NCBI RefSeq assembly: GCF_029784165.1
Contig: NC_073694.1
Span: 26,732,506-26,796,505, forward strand
DNA length: 64,000 bases
Reading direction: 5' to 3'
Origin: Wyeomyia smithii
Taxonomy: Eukaryota > Arthropoda > Insecta > Diptera > Culicidae
Below, in pieces: positions 35,541-48,300 of the stretch; position 1 is the stretch's first letter; every line of letters begins with the position of its first letter. The notes under the pieces were generated by a model. That model saw nothing but the letters and a program-made list of their open reading frames with translations, was not told the origin of the DNA and did not search any database. Made by a program: the position numbers and the translations under genes.

Positions 35541-36830
35541 CTTCCATTTATTTATTTCCCGTTACTCTTTTTAGCTTTTTCGATATTTTTACCATTTGTG
35601 TCATTTGTATTTTGGTTTTGCATTGTTGACAATTTCGTTATTTTCAACATTTTCTGTAAATGTTTGATATTTTTGTGATGTTTTTAACATAATTGACAAT
35701 TTCACCATTGTGACGAAAAACATTTTACCATATTTGATATGATCGACTTTTCCGGACATCTAAAATACCTATCAACAAACTTTTGTTTGAGGCGAAAAAT
35801 TGAAAAAGACAGTTTTAAACAGATTCTACAAAGATTTTTTCATACGTTTCCCGTTACGGTGGCGTAGTTGTCGAAACCAACCTCGATGCTAATCGTAACC
35901 ATTCCGGAAAGGATGAATCGGTACGCGGTTCGCATGATTTAATTGAATCATAATTTAATTGTACCGCCGACCCAAATGCTTAAACTGCCCGCGCACCCAC
36001 TCAGTGCGGTATGGGCAAGAAAGTGGTGTCCAATTTCCACTTTATTTTTCTTTCTAGCGAGCTAGTTTCGGTCACTCGTGCTGCCGGATTTTGCACGCCT
36101 CTATGGGCACGAGTGGCTCAAGTCGTGGTTCGAACGTACGGAAGTTTTATTTTTTTTATTTTTTACTTTACTTATTTTCGGGTGTCGACTCGAAAGTACC
36201 TATGTGAATTAATTTACTGCACTGCTAAACGTTGGTGCTTCCCTGTATACGTGGATTTATCGCGTTCCTCCCGCGCCCTCTTCAAAACCAGGCCCTCGAA
36301 ATAATTTTTCAAGGAAATGACCACTGGAGAAAAGAAAAGAAAAACTTTCGATTCCACCGTCGGTCGTCATCACGCACGCAGCAAAGAATGCTCGAACCCA
36401 ACTCCAACAGCTGATGGGCCTTCAATGACGGTAACGAGCGGACAATAAATAAAATGCTACATTTCCTAACAATCACGAATCGACTCTCATTTTCAACTGC
36501 AATCAAGCCCCATTAAATGGTGTTCTATTTTTCACCTTCAAACGCCTTTCGCCACACTTTCCTGCCCGATGCGTTAAGCTAACAAATTTACATAATTTAA
36601 ATCAACAGCTGTTGTGACCGTAATTGCGAACAAAAAAGTCAATCACTGAGTTTACCGGGGAATAATTCGGTTACGGCCTATGGCAGACATAAATCAGCAA
36701 TCAGCAGCAGCATAGGGCGTTAACGTTAACGTTTTGGAGAGAAAATACGATGCTTCGCACTTCACCGTAATTTCTTTAATTTATTTTGATTATTTCGAGC
36801 TAAATGCAGGATTTACCCACTAATCTGATG

Positions 36831-36903
<73 letters not shown>

Positions 36904-39900
36904 ACAGTTCGACTAACGCAAATCACAGTTTCGCAATAGAAACTGATTTTTTAATTATTGAACCCAGTTTTGGCCCTCAACAGCAGTAGACCGGTAGCAG
37001 TGGTGGGTTTTGGAAAATTTCCACCTCCCTAGCAGGCCCCCTTTGGGGGCTTGCAGAGTAAAAAGTGATCGACCGCGTGACCATGACCAAAGGCCCAAAT
37101 AAATAATGCATACAGGAAGCAAAAGACGCGCAGCAGCTTTTCAGGGGGGGGGGGGGGTGTTTTGCTTTTCCTATTGGTTGCATTTATTGTCGGGATGGCT
37201 TCGAAACGCTTCGAAGGAAGGAAGAAAGTTTAGGAGAAAAGCGAATTTACATCGGTTTAATTTTTATTTTCGGCCCCGAAAGAAAACTCTCCTCGCTTTG
37301 GGTGAGCGAACAGAAAAAAAGCCTATAGGCCTGGCATGACAAGTTCGTGTGTGGAGACGCACAGCCACAGGTGAAAATGCGTGTCAGTGATTTAATTTGT
37401 TCAGTTTACAAAAAAGAAGAAAAAGAAGCTGATTATTAGTTTAGCAATTTTGTTACCTATTAGCTGTCGGTATAAATATTTATTGCCCGTTTCGGTTCCG
37501 CTTTTTATTTTACTCATTTTCGATGTCCATTCAAATTGTTATAAATTTTAGGGTAGTCATATATAGCATACATTTTTCACACATCCGAAGTACATTGGTA
37601 TAATCCTACAAACAACAGGGATTTTACGAGCTTAAAAATAATTAACGACTAATGATTGCTTTCATTATTGAATTGTAAGAGCTAAATCGAGAGCAATTCT
37701 AATAAATTGGGTTGATTGTAAGTAAGTTCTGCCTCGTGATTATTCCCGATTTGAGAATAAAAATTTCTCCTTACTTTCGCAAAAAAAAGCTAGTTTTAAA
37801 ATTAAACTCAATGTCATTGAAATTTTTTTTAAACTGTTTTCTATAAGAGAACTAACCCAAGTAACACACGTTGGTATAGAATAGTTGACGTTACCTATTC
37901 CATGACATCAATATCACCAGAAAAGCGCAAAACATGAAGGCTAGTAGAACAAGTACCGATAACTGCATGAAAGCAAGCCAACTTGATATAATTAAGTTGC
38001 AAAATACATCTCGAGTACTAATACGGCAATGCGCAAATCTGTTGCTATGACAACTGTTACCCAGCGCATGCGCAAATGTGTTGTGTCTGCGCAGTGCAAC
38101 TAGATCGGCAATTTCTTTTAACAGTGGCAGTGATAATAAAATGATGACAAAAAATAATATTCAACCATTCAAAAAGAGTTGTTTCTTTCGCTTGAATATT
38201 GAAATTGTTCTCGCATAGTTTCAACGTTATATAAATATAAAATCTAACAAAACTAGAAAACGTTGTTAGATATACAATAACAAAAATCTGAAGAGATATT
38301 GGTTACACTGCAAGCGTTTTGTTTATCTTTTGATGGCGCGTCAAAACCGCTTCGAATAAATATAGAAATCGTTTATATAATTTAAATAATAATTTGATCA
38401 AGTAATTTTGAGTTAGGTGTTGAATGCTTCGACTATTGTACGAAGGAAAAGCATTCTACAGGTACGTAGTGTTGTTATTAGGTTGGGTAATGTCTTACGA
38501 AAAGACCAAGTGATAGTGATTGTCATTCTTAAACTCATGTTATCAAAAACATCTCCAAAACCAGAAAAAAAGAGCTTGTTTTCGAAATACGGTTGTATTA
38601 CTGATGAAAAACAACTTCAAACACAATATAATAACACAAGTTTTCAATTGCGCTTGTAGTACACTTATATGACTACTTTCGTTGTTACTTATTTTCTAAC
38701 ATGTTTTGTGTGTTACTTGGGTAACTGTCTCAGTTCATCACCCATTTCAAATAGAGGTATCAGTTGTCTGCTCACAGGTTCCTTGCTTACCCAGCATTGA
38801 ACTCTTTTCTCAGCCTATTGCTTTTTGGTCAATTCATTTAGCCTGCTTTGTTTTTTCTCCACTCATCAGTTTTGTTCTGGTAGGTACCAATGTCTTGTGT
38901 TATTTCTTTACCGGAACCGGAACAAAAGTGGAAGAAAACAACCCGGCTAACGACCTGGCCGTTGGCGTGTGGATTTTCACTCTCGAATGTCCTCCATGAA
39001 ACTAGATTCACGGGTTCATTACGTGCAACTCATAAAGCATATACGTTTTATGTTCGTCAAACAGTGGCCCCCACCTCCGAGAGTGATAGTGAAATCGCAT
39101 TTGATTGATGAATCTTGATTATCATTCGAAGCATTAAAGTTGCTCCACTGGTTGGAATCATGGTCAAAGCCTGTCGCAAAGTTAATGCTTTTGCTAGCTT
39201 ATGCTATTTGAATAGACCTGCCTGCACAACAGCCGGCAGCTTCTTTAATAATTGCCCCCCGCACTTGCTCAGGTCCGAGATCAAGTACCGCGTTAATTCA
39301 CTCGAACAGTTGAATTAGGGTAAAAAAGAAGCGATGCCGTCTTTTTAATAACCTGTAATTTTACCCCACATCACCCGGCAAACAACCGTCAATTGTCAAT
39401 TTGAATAGTTTTGCATCACTGCGAGCGCGCACGCCGCCGTTTGGAAAGTGGCAACAGAACGCCGAACCTGTTGTGTGATGCATACTAAAGCTGACCCGGT
39501 CCCGATCACTCAGCCATCGGCAAGTGAAATTTCGAGTAAAGAAACGAACATAAAAAAAATGAAGCATAAATCAAAATCCCTCGAAGGCACGCGCACTCGA
39601 CTTTTTGGGCCGCGTTTACTTTCGTTTTTGTTTTTTTTTGTTTCGTTTTTGAATTGACCGGGTTCAGTTCCTGCTTCGATGGTTGACTGATTGGCAAGTT
39701 GTTATGGCGAAATTTCCGTACCAGTGCCGTGAAGAACGCTGCGAACATGAGGAGCAAAGTGACAGCAGCGTCGCGATGTTATGCGGTAACAACACCACGG
39801 GCGTCATGCGTTGCGGTAAATTACTACTAACTATCGGTGCATAGTAGGAAATTTGTTCGACATAACGAACGCAAAACGGTGATGTTCGGACCAGTGCATA

Positions 39901-41160
39901 TCAGCACCGGAAGGCACACGTAATCGGAATTTCATACATTCGCAGGACCGACGATCGAAGGAACTTACTGCTGCTACTGAAGGGACTTCCCGGTATATCG
40001 GGTATCGGCGTATCACACGCTTGTCAAGTGGTTTGTTTTTTTTTTGCTAATCATAATATTTAGCCGACTGGTAGGACCACTTAAAAAAATCGTTATGCAG
40101 TAATGGCTTTTTAGTCGAACGAGTGTCGAGTTGAGTTCCTGGACTGGTCACGCTATCTCGGTGTGATCCAGGTATCAATTAGAGTCGGCTCAATCAGACA
40201 GGCAACCTGCGAATCATGCTGTGTTACCCAATCCGTTGCATATATTATCGATTCAGTGGGACAGGAAAGTCAGCATTTAGCTTGAAACCGGCTGTGTAGT
40301 ACTCGGTCAGGCCAAGAATGAGGAGAAAGTCCTATTCGGTTACAATTGGTTACACAAATGTATAGAAATCTGTACACACGCACCAAAAATCTGCGTTTTG
40401 AAGACAAATCTGCATTAGATCTGCATTAGAGACGAGTAGCTCGTCTGTCACTATGCCGTCACCAGGCAGCCGAGTTGCTCGCCTCGTTTTCTATAATAGG
40501 GGCCATAAAAGTTAGTTTGTGCCTAAATTAATAAACTTAAGATGCGTTGAAAGCATACATTGTCTCTCGAATTAAATCATAAAACACTTAATAAAAATTC
40601 AATTCGGATCGTTATGCTCTCATTGTTTTCGTCGTGGCGAACGGTAAGTGTACGAGGGCTGTTTTTCATACTCATCAGTTTTATTTCACACCAACTGTCG
40701 TTCGGAAAAGAAAATGTTGTTCTCGATTTTTATTTTTTTAGATTTGACAAAACCTAGGCGCGAGAACTATTAAAATGTGCTAATTTTACATTAAAAATCG
40801 AATGATTCGGTTTTTTCGCATGAATTAGAAGAGATTTGATTACCATGGAACCTATTTTGGAAGTAATAAAAAAGAATCTCTCATTGAAGGCCGCGAAAAC
40901 TGGCTTACCTGAAATTAATTATTGAAATTAATCGTTTTCATTTAAAAAGTTTTATTCTTAGTGGAGGAGATTACAGGTTCAAGTCCCAACCTGAATACAA
41001 TATATTTTTCCAAGTCTGTATAATATTTTTTAGTCCACTTTTTTTTCGCATCCTCATTTTTTATAACTTTATTTGACTGCCACATTTAAATATTAGTGGA
41101 TCCATTGTTGCTCTACATGCTTGATATTATTTTGTGTTGTGGAATATATTAAAACCATTC
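35541..41160. other. Mostly unique non-coding region
   Basis: Apart from the microsatellite at 36834-36901, no repeat family or gene was recognised. GC-richer stretches at 35850-36420, 36960-37370 and 38900-40050 hold short frames without motifs. A poly-G run lies at about 37145-37157. The region could be intergenic or intronic. Confidence 0.4.
36834..36901. repeat. (AC)34 microsatellite
   Basis: Uninterrupted AC dinucleotide repeat of 68 bases. Confidence 0.95.
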
Positions 41161-41194
41161 CAAAACTGTTTTCACAAAATCACCGTTTTGACAA

Positions 41195-41280
41195 CTTCTC
41201 ATATAAATTCTTAAAAATTTTGTATGGACCGTGGACATTACACACCCAAATCTATCCGCGTGGTATGTGGATGGCCCCTC
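41195..41280. mobile_element. Partial MITE copy
   Basis: The 3' part matches 10800-10889: attttgtatggaccgtggac and gtggtatgtggatggccc. The left half and the poly-C runs are missing or diverged. Confidence 0.6.
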
Positions 41281-41706
41281 GTGAATTCGTTCATAGAAGC
41301 CAAAACAAAAAAAATGTTGCACTGTGTTATCTATAGTATGTTGATTTCTACTTATAATAAATTTTCAATGCTGCATGTGGGTAGTTTGAGCTTACTTTTG
41401 AATAGTTTTTACTAGAAGCTGTGAATTTATCGTTGAGTGCTTTTTTTTTTCAATTTAGAGTTCAAGCCAGGTTACCTACTTTCGAGTACTCAACGCTATG
41501 CTATCGAGTTGAGTAAAAAGAACTTCATTTAACGTTTGCGGTAAAAAATGGACAAAAATTGCCGATTTTCCATGGGTTTACCTTTAATCGCACTGACGAA
41601 ACTACTCATACACTATCAATCATAGTAACCCATGAGTTAGCAAAAAAAAATTGACATGAGGTGAACCAGCCGCCGGCTGAAAGCCTCAAAAATATAGACA
41701 AAAAAA

Positions 41707-42200
41707 ATGGACAGCTCTATCAGTCAAACTCCAACTGTGATGGCGAAAAAAGTGAAGCTACTCCGTTCAGAAGTGTGCGCGTTCAAAGAAAGATACCCCG
41801 CCGCATCAAAAACGGGGATCGTGCGATACTGTGTGACTCTATTGGACAATGATCAGAGCATCGAAAGAAAGCCCGGTTCCGGACGGCCAACAACCCTGAA
41901 CGTCAAGAAGCTTCAAAGGATGCTGAAGAGGAAGACCGAGGGAAAAGTGGCTAAATCGCTGCGTGCACTTGACCGGGAGGTTGGCGCATGCGGTAAAACA
42001 GTGAAAAGTATCTGGAGAACATGGACATACATGTCAGGAAGCGGTAGTCCCGTCCACTGGTCTCGGAGCTGCAGGCAATGACGCAGCGACAGCGGTTGAA
42101 TAAGATGGTCAAGTCGATTTTCCCGGTGAATCGCGACGTGAGATGGACGACGAGATCTATCTCACCCTTAATGGCAACGTTTAGCAGGGCACTTCGTATT
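41707..42200 (+). pseudogene. Mariner-like transposase, N-terminal remnant
   Basis: The + frame gives a basic N-terminal DNA-binding region: KPGSGRPTTLNVKKLQRML, including a GRP linker like that between the two helix-turn-helix motifs of mariner transposases, then KSLRALDREVGACGKTVKSI. A frame change near 42060 leads to QRQRLNKMVKSIFPVNRDV. Another near 42140 leads to EMDDEIYLTLNGN, which resembles the block with the first catalytic Asp. The remaining catalytic domain is absent. This fits the Tc1/mariner superfamily. It is inactive. Confidence 0.55.
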
Positions 42201-42283
42201 TCACCTCCCCCACGAAAAAATGTAAGAAAAAAAAAGTATTTTAACGAAAAAAGTTCTGGATTTCGTAATTATTTTTCGTGAAA

Positions 42284-42860
42284 ATGTTATATCTCGAGAT
42301 TGACTCATATTACCACGGAGTGGTAAGTGCTTCTTACGTAAAATTTTCTGAGAAACACGATGAAACCATCAAATTTAAAATTAAATTAGCTGCTTTGGCC
42401 GCAAAATGCAAATTTAATTTTAAAATACAAAAATATCTATCTGGCAACACTTCCGGGCAAAAAGAATTTTTTTCTGGATTACTTGGTTTATTTTCCTTAA
42501 AATTCACCCATCATTATTTTTCGGGTGTCTTACGTCTATAAATTATAAAATAAAATAATTACGAAATTTAAAACTTTTTGTAGAAATGTTATATCTCGAG
42601 ATTGGCTCATATTACCTCGGGATGATAGTTGTTTCTTATGTGAAATTTTCCGAGGAACACGATGAAATTATCAAATTTAAAATTAAAAAGGCTGCATATG
42701 CCGAAAAATGTAGATTTTGTTTTCAAATACAAAAATAATTTATCTGGCAACACTTCCGGTCGAAACTTTTATTTTTTCTGGTTTCCTTGGTTTGTTTTCT
42801 TCAAAAATCATCTATCAGTATTTTTCGGACATCTTACGTCTATGAATTGTAAGAAAAAAA
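42284..42860. repeat. Diverged tandem duplication, period about 302 bp
   Basis: Both units start atgttatatctcgagattg (42284 and 42586) and share tatctggcaacacttccgg and gtcttacgtctat near their ends. Divergence is substantial. No intact frame is shared between units. Confidence 0.75.
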
Positions 42861-42939
42861 AAATTGGGTTTTTGACAAAAATTGCGCGACTTTGCAATAA
42901 AGAGGGAAGTCCTGGGGAGCGGGAGGTATTCCAATCGAC

Positions 42940-43950
42940 ACCAAAATTGGGATTTTTTTTTTCAAAGTGATAGTAGATGAATAATTCTCCCAACTTTGAA
43001 CAACATCTGTGATGGTCGTGTCCAAGTGGCATGTACACTTCGTATGGAATCACCCATATGTAGTAGTATTCGGTTATTTTCGGCTATTTCCTAGAAGTTG
43101 CCATCATACAATTCAAAATGGTGTCTGAGGTCAACTTTTAGCTCCTTGCATCATTCTGGTGATACTCATATTGGGTGGTATTTTGTCACTTTAGGCTATT
43201 TTTCAGAAACCGAAAATCGCCATCTTGCATTTCAAAAATTGTATTTGGAGACATTTTCCGGATAGAAATCGGAAGTTTCCATCTTAAATTTAACAATGGC
43301 GTCTAGAGTCGAGTTTTGGCTCTTGTGCATCGACCCGATCATTTTAGGCTGTTTTTAGGAAAACCTGGTTGAATTATCTGTTTAGTTGTATGGGCGACCT
43401 CCCTCTCCTTCCCGGGGAGTGTCAAACGACCAAAGAAATTTGTGTTCGATTTGTATAAGAGCCCTCCCATCCAGAAGTGGTAGGGGTGTCAAACCACCGT
43501 GAATTATTTTTTTCTCACGAAAACCACATGCAAAATTTGGTTCCATTTGCCATGAAAATTTTTTTTTGCTCTCAAAAACCTCAACATATCAAATTTACTT
43601 GAATATTTCTCGAGATGTGCAGAAATTTGTGTTTCATTTGTTTGAAATCGCTTCTTCACAGAAGACGGAGGGGTAGCGAACCATTATGGACATATTCGTT
43701 ACCTCTAAAAAACATTCACATGCCAAATTTGGTTGCATTTGGTTGGTTAGTTTTCGAGATGTGCGGAAATTTGTGTTTCATTTGTGTGGGACCCCTCCCT
43801 TGCAGAAGAGGGAGGGGTCTCGAACTATCTTAGTCACCTTTCCCGGCCCCTAAGACCCCTATATACAAAATTCCACACCGATCAGTTCGGTAGTTTCCAA
43901 GCCTATATTGATCAGACAGACAGAAAGAGCTGCATTTTTATGTGTTTAGA
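42940..43950 (-). repeat. Inverted copy of the tctg-head/minisatellite repeat
   Basis: Reads in reverse relative to 28432-29600. Minisatellite cores (ccgaaaatcgccatcttgca-type) lie at 43080-43350, blocks with gacccctccc at 43400-43810, and the complementary tctg-rich head near 43910-43930, next to agttcggtagtttccaagcc. Confidence 0.65.
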
Positions 43951-43984
43951 TTAAAATTTGAAAATTAAAGAAATAAAAATTTTC

Positions 43985-44430
43985 TTTTTTATTTTTATCT
44001 ATTTATATAGAAGACAAGTTTTGTGTGTATGTTTGTATGTATGTTCAAGTATAACTCTTCAATGCCTGAAACGACTTTCACCAAACTTGGCATGCGAGTT
44101 CCTTTTACGAGGGCAGTGGTCTGAGGAATGGGAACTTTTTGCATAAATTCGATGACTTTCAGGCCCATGATCATGCCTGGTGGCCAGATGTGGCTTCCAG
44201 TAGACCAGAACATGATGTTTTGCGCCATTTTTAATTCCAAGATGGCGACTTTTGGGTTCTGGGATGCAGTACAAAACTGTGGAAACATTCATGAATCCCA
44301 CAAACCGGAAATAGGTGTTCGACGAAATTTTAAAATTCAAGATGACGACTTCCGGTTTCTGGAAATCAGCAAAAATTGACTGTTCACTGTAATATTCACA
44401 TTCTCGAAACCGGAATGACGTCCAAAGACT
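43985..44430 (+). repeat. Minisatellite-related repeat
   Basis: Starts with a tatg/gtat-rich stretch and a gtataactcttcaatgcctg segment, then contains aagatggcgacttttgg and aagatgacgacttccgg cores about 107 bp apart. It belongs to the same broad family as 28868-29520. Confidence 0.5.
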
Positions 44431-44888
44431 AAATATCGATGTTCGACGCTTTATTCATACCCAAGATGGTGATTTTTGGTTTCATGAATTTAAGGCTTAT
44501 GCCGGAGCAGAGATGACGCCAAGAAACAGAAAATTGAAGTCATACGCCTTTTTAACTTTAATTTCACGACTCTCGATTTGTGCAAAGCTACATCCAGCAA
44601 ATAAAAGATAAATAAATAAATGACCAAGATGGCGTCTTCTGGTATCCAAAAAGCTGTTGAAATATCGATGTTCGACGCTATATTCATACCCAAGATGGTG
44701 ATTTTTGGTTTCATGAATTTAAGGCCTATGCCGGAGCAGAGATGACGCCAAGAAACAGAAAATTGAAGTCATACGCCTTTTTAAAATTAATTTCACGACT
44801 CTCGATTTGTGCAAGGCTACATCCAGCAAATAAAAGATAAATAAATAAATGACCAAGATGGCGTCTTCTGGTATCCAAAAAGCTGTTG
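44431..44888. repeat. 229-bp tandem direct duplication
   Basis: Unit 1 is 44431-44659 and unit 2 is 44660-44888. They differ at only a few positions, so the duplication is recent. Each contains an aagatggcgtcttctggta core and the segment cagagatgacgccaagaaac. Confidence 0.85.
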
Positions 44889-44942
44889 AAAACAGATGAA
44901 AATGCAACATACTCCCTAAAAATTACATTTTCAGAACCGATA

Positions 44943-45155
44943 CAAAGCAAAGCCTTGATGCTACATTCCGATTCGGAATTTTACCTTCTGTTTACTATAC
45001 ACAGACTTCGCAGCCAACTGTTAAGTGTACAGGACAATTGCGGGGCTAGCGCTACGATCCTACTGACACTAATATTCTCACCCGAACCGGAATTCGAACC
45101 TGCTACGACTGGCTTATTAGGCCAGCATCGTACCTCGAGACCAGCTGGGGAGACA
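44943..45155 (-). mobile_element. Feilai-type SINE, third copy (inverted)
   Basis: Reverse complement of the Feilai body, with a tRNA-like head at the right (gagaccagctgggg). The TSD tttcagaaccgata (14 bp) lies at 44929-44942 and 45156-45169. Confidence 0.85.
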
Positions 45156-45271
45156 TTTCAGAACCGATATAATATAATTTTAAAATCCGAGATGACGACT
45201 TCTAGTTTGCGAAAAGCTAAAAGTACTATTTAGAACCTGAGGAATAATGTCTAAAAGATCAATAGAGGTGA

Positions 45272-45917
45272 CAGGGTGGCAAAAATGGTCCCCGTGGTTC
45301 TGTGGTTAGCGATGTCGGTCGGCTAGCTCTCCCACACGGTTGTGATATCGGGTTCGATTCCCGATCGAGTCGAGGATATTTTCGAGCTGGAAATTTTCTC
45401 GACTCAGCACCGGGGCACGGTGTATCGTTGTACTTATCCTACACATGCAAAATGTGCCAAAAACAATATCGATAACGAATTCTCTCAACTAATCTAGTTG
45501 ATCGTGACCGATATTAGCCCCAAGGCTAAACGTGCGATATTGTTTGTAGGGTTGCAAAAAAGTTTTCAAAATTATATTCCCTGGTTTTCTGTGATATTCA
45601 CTGTAATATATCCCTAATTTCCTTTAATTTTTTCAGCACTTAGAACAACAAAATGCAACGTAGATGCATGCAACTCTGATATTCTAATGAAAAAAAAAAA
45701 AAATATTCGATCGGATACGAAATCAAAGGCTCGTAAAGGTTCCGTATTCGACTTTTATGCTGAAAAAATCCGTTCGAGCGCTAAAAAGCCGTTCAAAAAA
45801 GAATCGAGTCTCGGTAAAAAGTTTTTCCCTAATGGTTTTTCAGTTTGCCATGATATTCCCTGATTTCCCTGATCAGAAATTAAATTCCCTGGTTTTCCTG
45901 GACTTCGCCACACCGGG
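45272..45917. mobile_element. Short relative of the 2.3-kb element
   Basis: Starts cagggtggc and ends gccacaccggg, with ttccctggttttc-type subterminal units in opposite sense, as in 19875-22202. A tRNA-derived SINE is inserted right after the left end. Confidence 0.5.
45286..45547 (+). mobile_element. tRNA-derived SINE of a second family
   Basis: An A-box-like tctgtggttagcgatgtc and a B-box ggttcgattccc show a tRNA-like head distinct from Feilai. The body contains ctcgactcagcaccgg and ends with aaggctaaacgtgcgat. A 13-bp TSD with one mismatch (agggtggcaaaaa and agggttgcaaaaa) lies at 45273-45285 and 45548-45560. Confidence 0.7.
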
Positions 45918-46542
45918 TGAAATAGACAAATTTGCCGCCCCTTTTTTACCAAATTCTTTACTAAGGAAAGGTTTCTATTTTACGGTATTCTGTATACAAA
46001 ACTATCTAATCGATGGTCATAACTATTAGGTATTTTGGGAATGTCAAAAGCGGGTAATGTTTCTGTTTGCAGCTAAAAATCTGCTTTTGTGCAAATATTT
46101 TTAGACAAGTATTTCAAAACTCCTAAGGATAACTTATGAACCCTGCAGAATTTGATAACGGAAAGTCTAGTCTAGTGTACTGCATGAAAAATTGTTTTGA
46201 AAAGTCGTTGATGCTGAACTATTACCGAATAAAAATTTGATTCAAAACATCGATCGAACAAGATAACCTGACAGCTTCTGGATTATATCTATATATAGAA
46301 TGAGGTGTAAAAGTGTTACGAAAAAAAGGTAGTGGGGTAGAAATGGAGAAGTGGGTAACTGATGGCTGATGTGATGAATTATAGTAGAAGAGAAGAAGAA
46401 AATATTGAGTTGAGGACGAGCGATCAAGTAGAAGAAAGAGAACAATAAAAAGAAAGAGAGAAAAACAAAAAAAAGGAAAAAAAAAACAAATGGAATGATT
46501 AAAACAAATTTTCGGAAATAAAAGAGAAAATCTCATGAAGAG

Positions 46543-46824
46543 ATGAAAAGTTATTTTGTTGTGCAATTATTCGCTGCAAGTACAATTCTTTCGCATATGT
46601 GTTTCTCAACATACCTCGCAATGCCACAACAACTAAATAATGTTTCGAAGAAAAATGTATTGCAATACAGGTTTCTACGTGAGCAATTTGTCAGAGAACT
46701 TCACCCGCGGCAGCTTTCTTACTGGGAGCATGGTGGTGTAGCTCTCTTTAACGAGGGTAAGAGAGCATCACTCACAATTGCAAGCAACATACAATTATAT
46801 TATTTGTTCTTTTCAATTAAATAA
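46543..46824 (+). CDS. Small ORF, possible secreted peptide
   Basis: A 93-aa open frame starts MKSYFVVQLFAASTILSHMC, which looks like a signal peptide or membrane segment, followed by a polar region. I recognise no family. There are no visible introns or promoter, and the surroundings are repetitive, so a chance frame or an exon of a decayed element is quite possible. Confidence 0.15.
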   Translation: MKSYFVVQLFAASTILSHMCFSTYLAMPQQLNNVSKKNVLQYRFLREQFVRELHPRQLSYWEHGGVALFNEGKRASLTIASNIQLYYLFFSIK

Positions 46825-46882
46825 GAATATTTCATGATGAACATTTTAGATTATATCCATTATCATACAGCACCCTGTTGAG

Positions 46883-47360
46883 CATACAGACGCGAGGCAT
46901 AATGGATGGTAGGCATACGGACACGAGCCCTATGGAAGCGAGGCCGAATGGACGCTTGGGTCAATTCCTTCAACTAAGGGAAAGAAACTCTGTCGATCAG
47001 TCGTTTGTGCGCGAGAAGCTGCAGCCCCCGACAGCGGATCGGCGGCCGGCTTGGACTGCGGAAAATATAGCGGATAAGCGTTTCGCAGCTTGAATAAAAA
47101 AATATTATTCTCAACTTAAACTTTTAGGAATATATTTACACTTATATAATATGGTAAATATAATTTATTGAACGATTTTTATATAGACATTCCGATGTGA
47201 AATGGATGTTGCAAATCCGGGACACATACTCACATTGATTGGATCTCATACGATCATACAACATCGTATTCGGCCTTGTGGCAGTATGCCTCGTATCCAT
47301 TATGAAAGCGTCTTTTTGCCTAGCATACTATGCCTAGCATCCATATGCCTCGTCTCCCGT
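46883..47360. repeat. Pair of inverted 15-16 bp minisatellite clusters
   Basis: At 46883-46960 about five diverged units of gcatacggacacgag type (gcataatggatggtag, ccctatggaagcgag, gccgaatggacgcttg) follow each other. At about 47288-47360 the complementary words gcctcgtatccat and gcctagcatccat recur. A GC-rich segment separates them. Confidence 0.55.
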
Positions 47361-48098
47361 GCCCACCGGATTTATATTAGGTGAAATGATATGGCATGAC
47401 AATCAGGCTAAAAATTATGAATTCAATAGGGACACCGACCAATCCCCGAAAACTTCTAAGTCACTATAACAACAAGAGCTAATATTGATTCCCGAGCAAG
47501 ATCGGGTACTCAGTTAGTTACACATAAATTTAAATATTATAATTAAATTTAAATTACTGTTATACACCAGCTGACCCGGTAAACTTTGTCCTCCCTTTTT
47601 TTATATGTTTTTATCGCGATGAGAAGATCCTCGCCCTTGAATTTAACTTAAAGTATTCTTGCTTGTAATACATTAGTTTTTTTTCTATCAATATGTCCTT
47701 GCGAAAAGGAAGGATATTCGAGGTTTAATACTGCGAATTGTCATGTCCTTAGACGTTATAAACAGTCACGCTACTTGCAGACATTTGAAATTAAAAGGCA
47801 AGTTGATGGAATATATCGGGATATGCAAAAAATGCTTCCACGTCTTTGTATTTTCCTTTTAAGATTGTTTTCTCCATGATATAGTTAATTTGGTTTTCAC
47901 AAACCTGATGCTTTCGAACAACCGAGGTTAATCGATACTTCGAAATATAATATTTTTGGCAGAACAATTAACCGTCTGACAAAATGCACCATCAAATATA
48001 CCTCGGTTGTTACCTACATCTTCGTTCTATCTAATGCTTCCAACAACGTTTTTTATGTCATTGTACATTGCAGGGCGAAGATATCAACTCATTTTCAC
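47361..48098. other. AT-rich spacer and Juan-like target site
   Basis: No gene was recognised. The right edge (48086-48098, aactcattttcac) is the left copy of the target-site duplication of the adjacent retrotransposon. Confidence 0.4.
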
Positions 48099-48300
48099 TC
48101 AGTGCGTCTTGAACTGTCCTACAGATCAGACGTTTTTTCGGTTGCTTGTGGACTGGTCTTTGACTGCCTATAGCTTCAAAGTTTGTGTTTTGTCAGTGTG
48201 TCTTTTAAAGACTACCTGAAAGTTATTTCCCATCAGTTTTTCTCAAGACTACCTACTTTTGAATTTAACATTTGTTTTAACTTTTTTCGTATCACCTGAA

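Noticed and set aside
36804..36989. 61-aa ORF with a Thr-His repeat
   Set aside because: It is translation of the (AC)34 microsatellite.
44490..44950. Duplicated - strand ORFs with hydrophobic segment
   Set aside because: The repeated peptide is a by-product of the 229-bp tandem duplication of minisatellite-like DNA.
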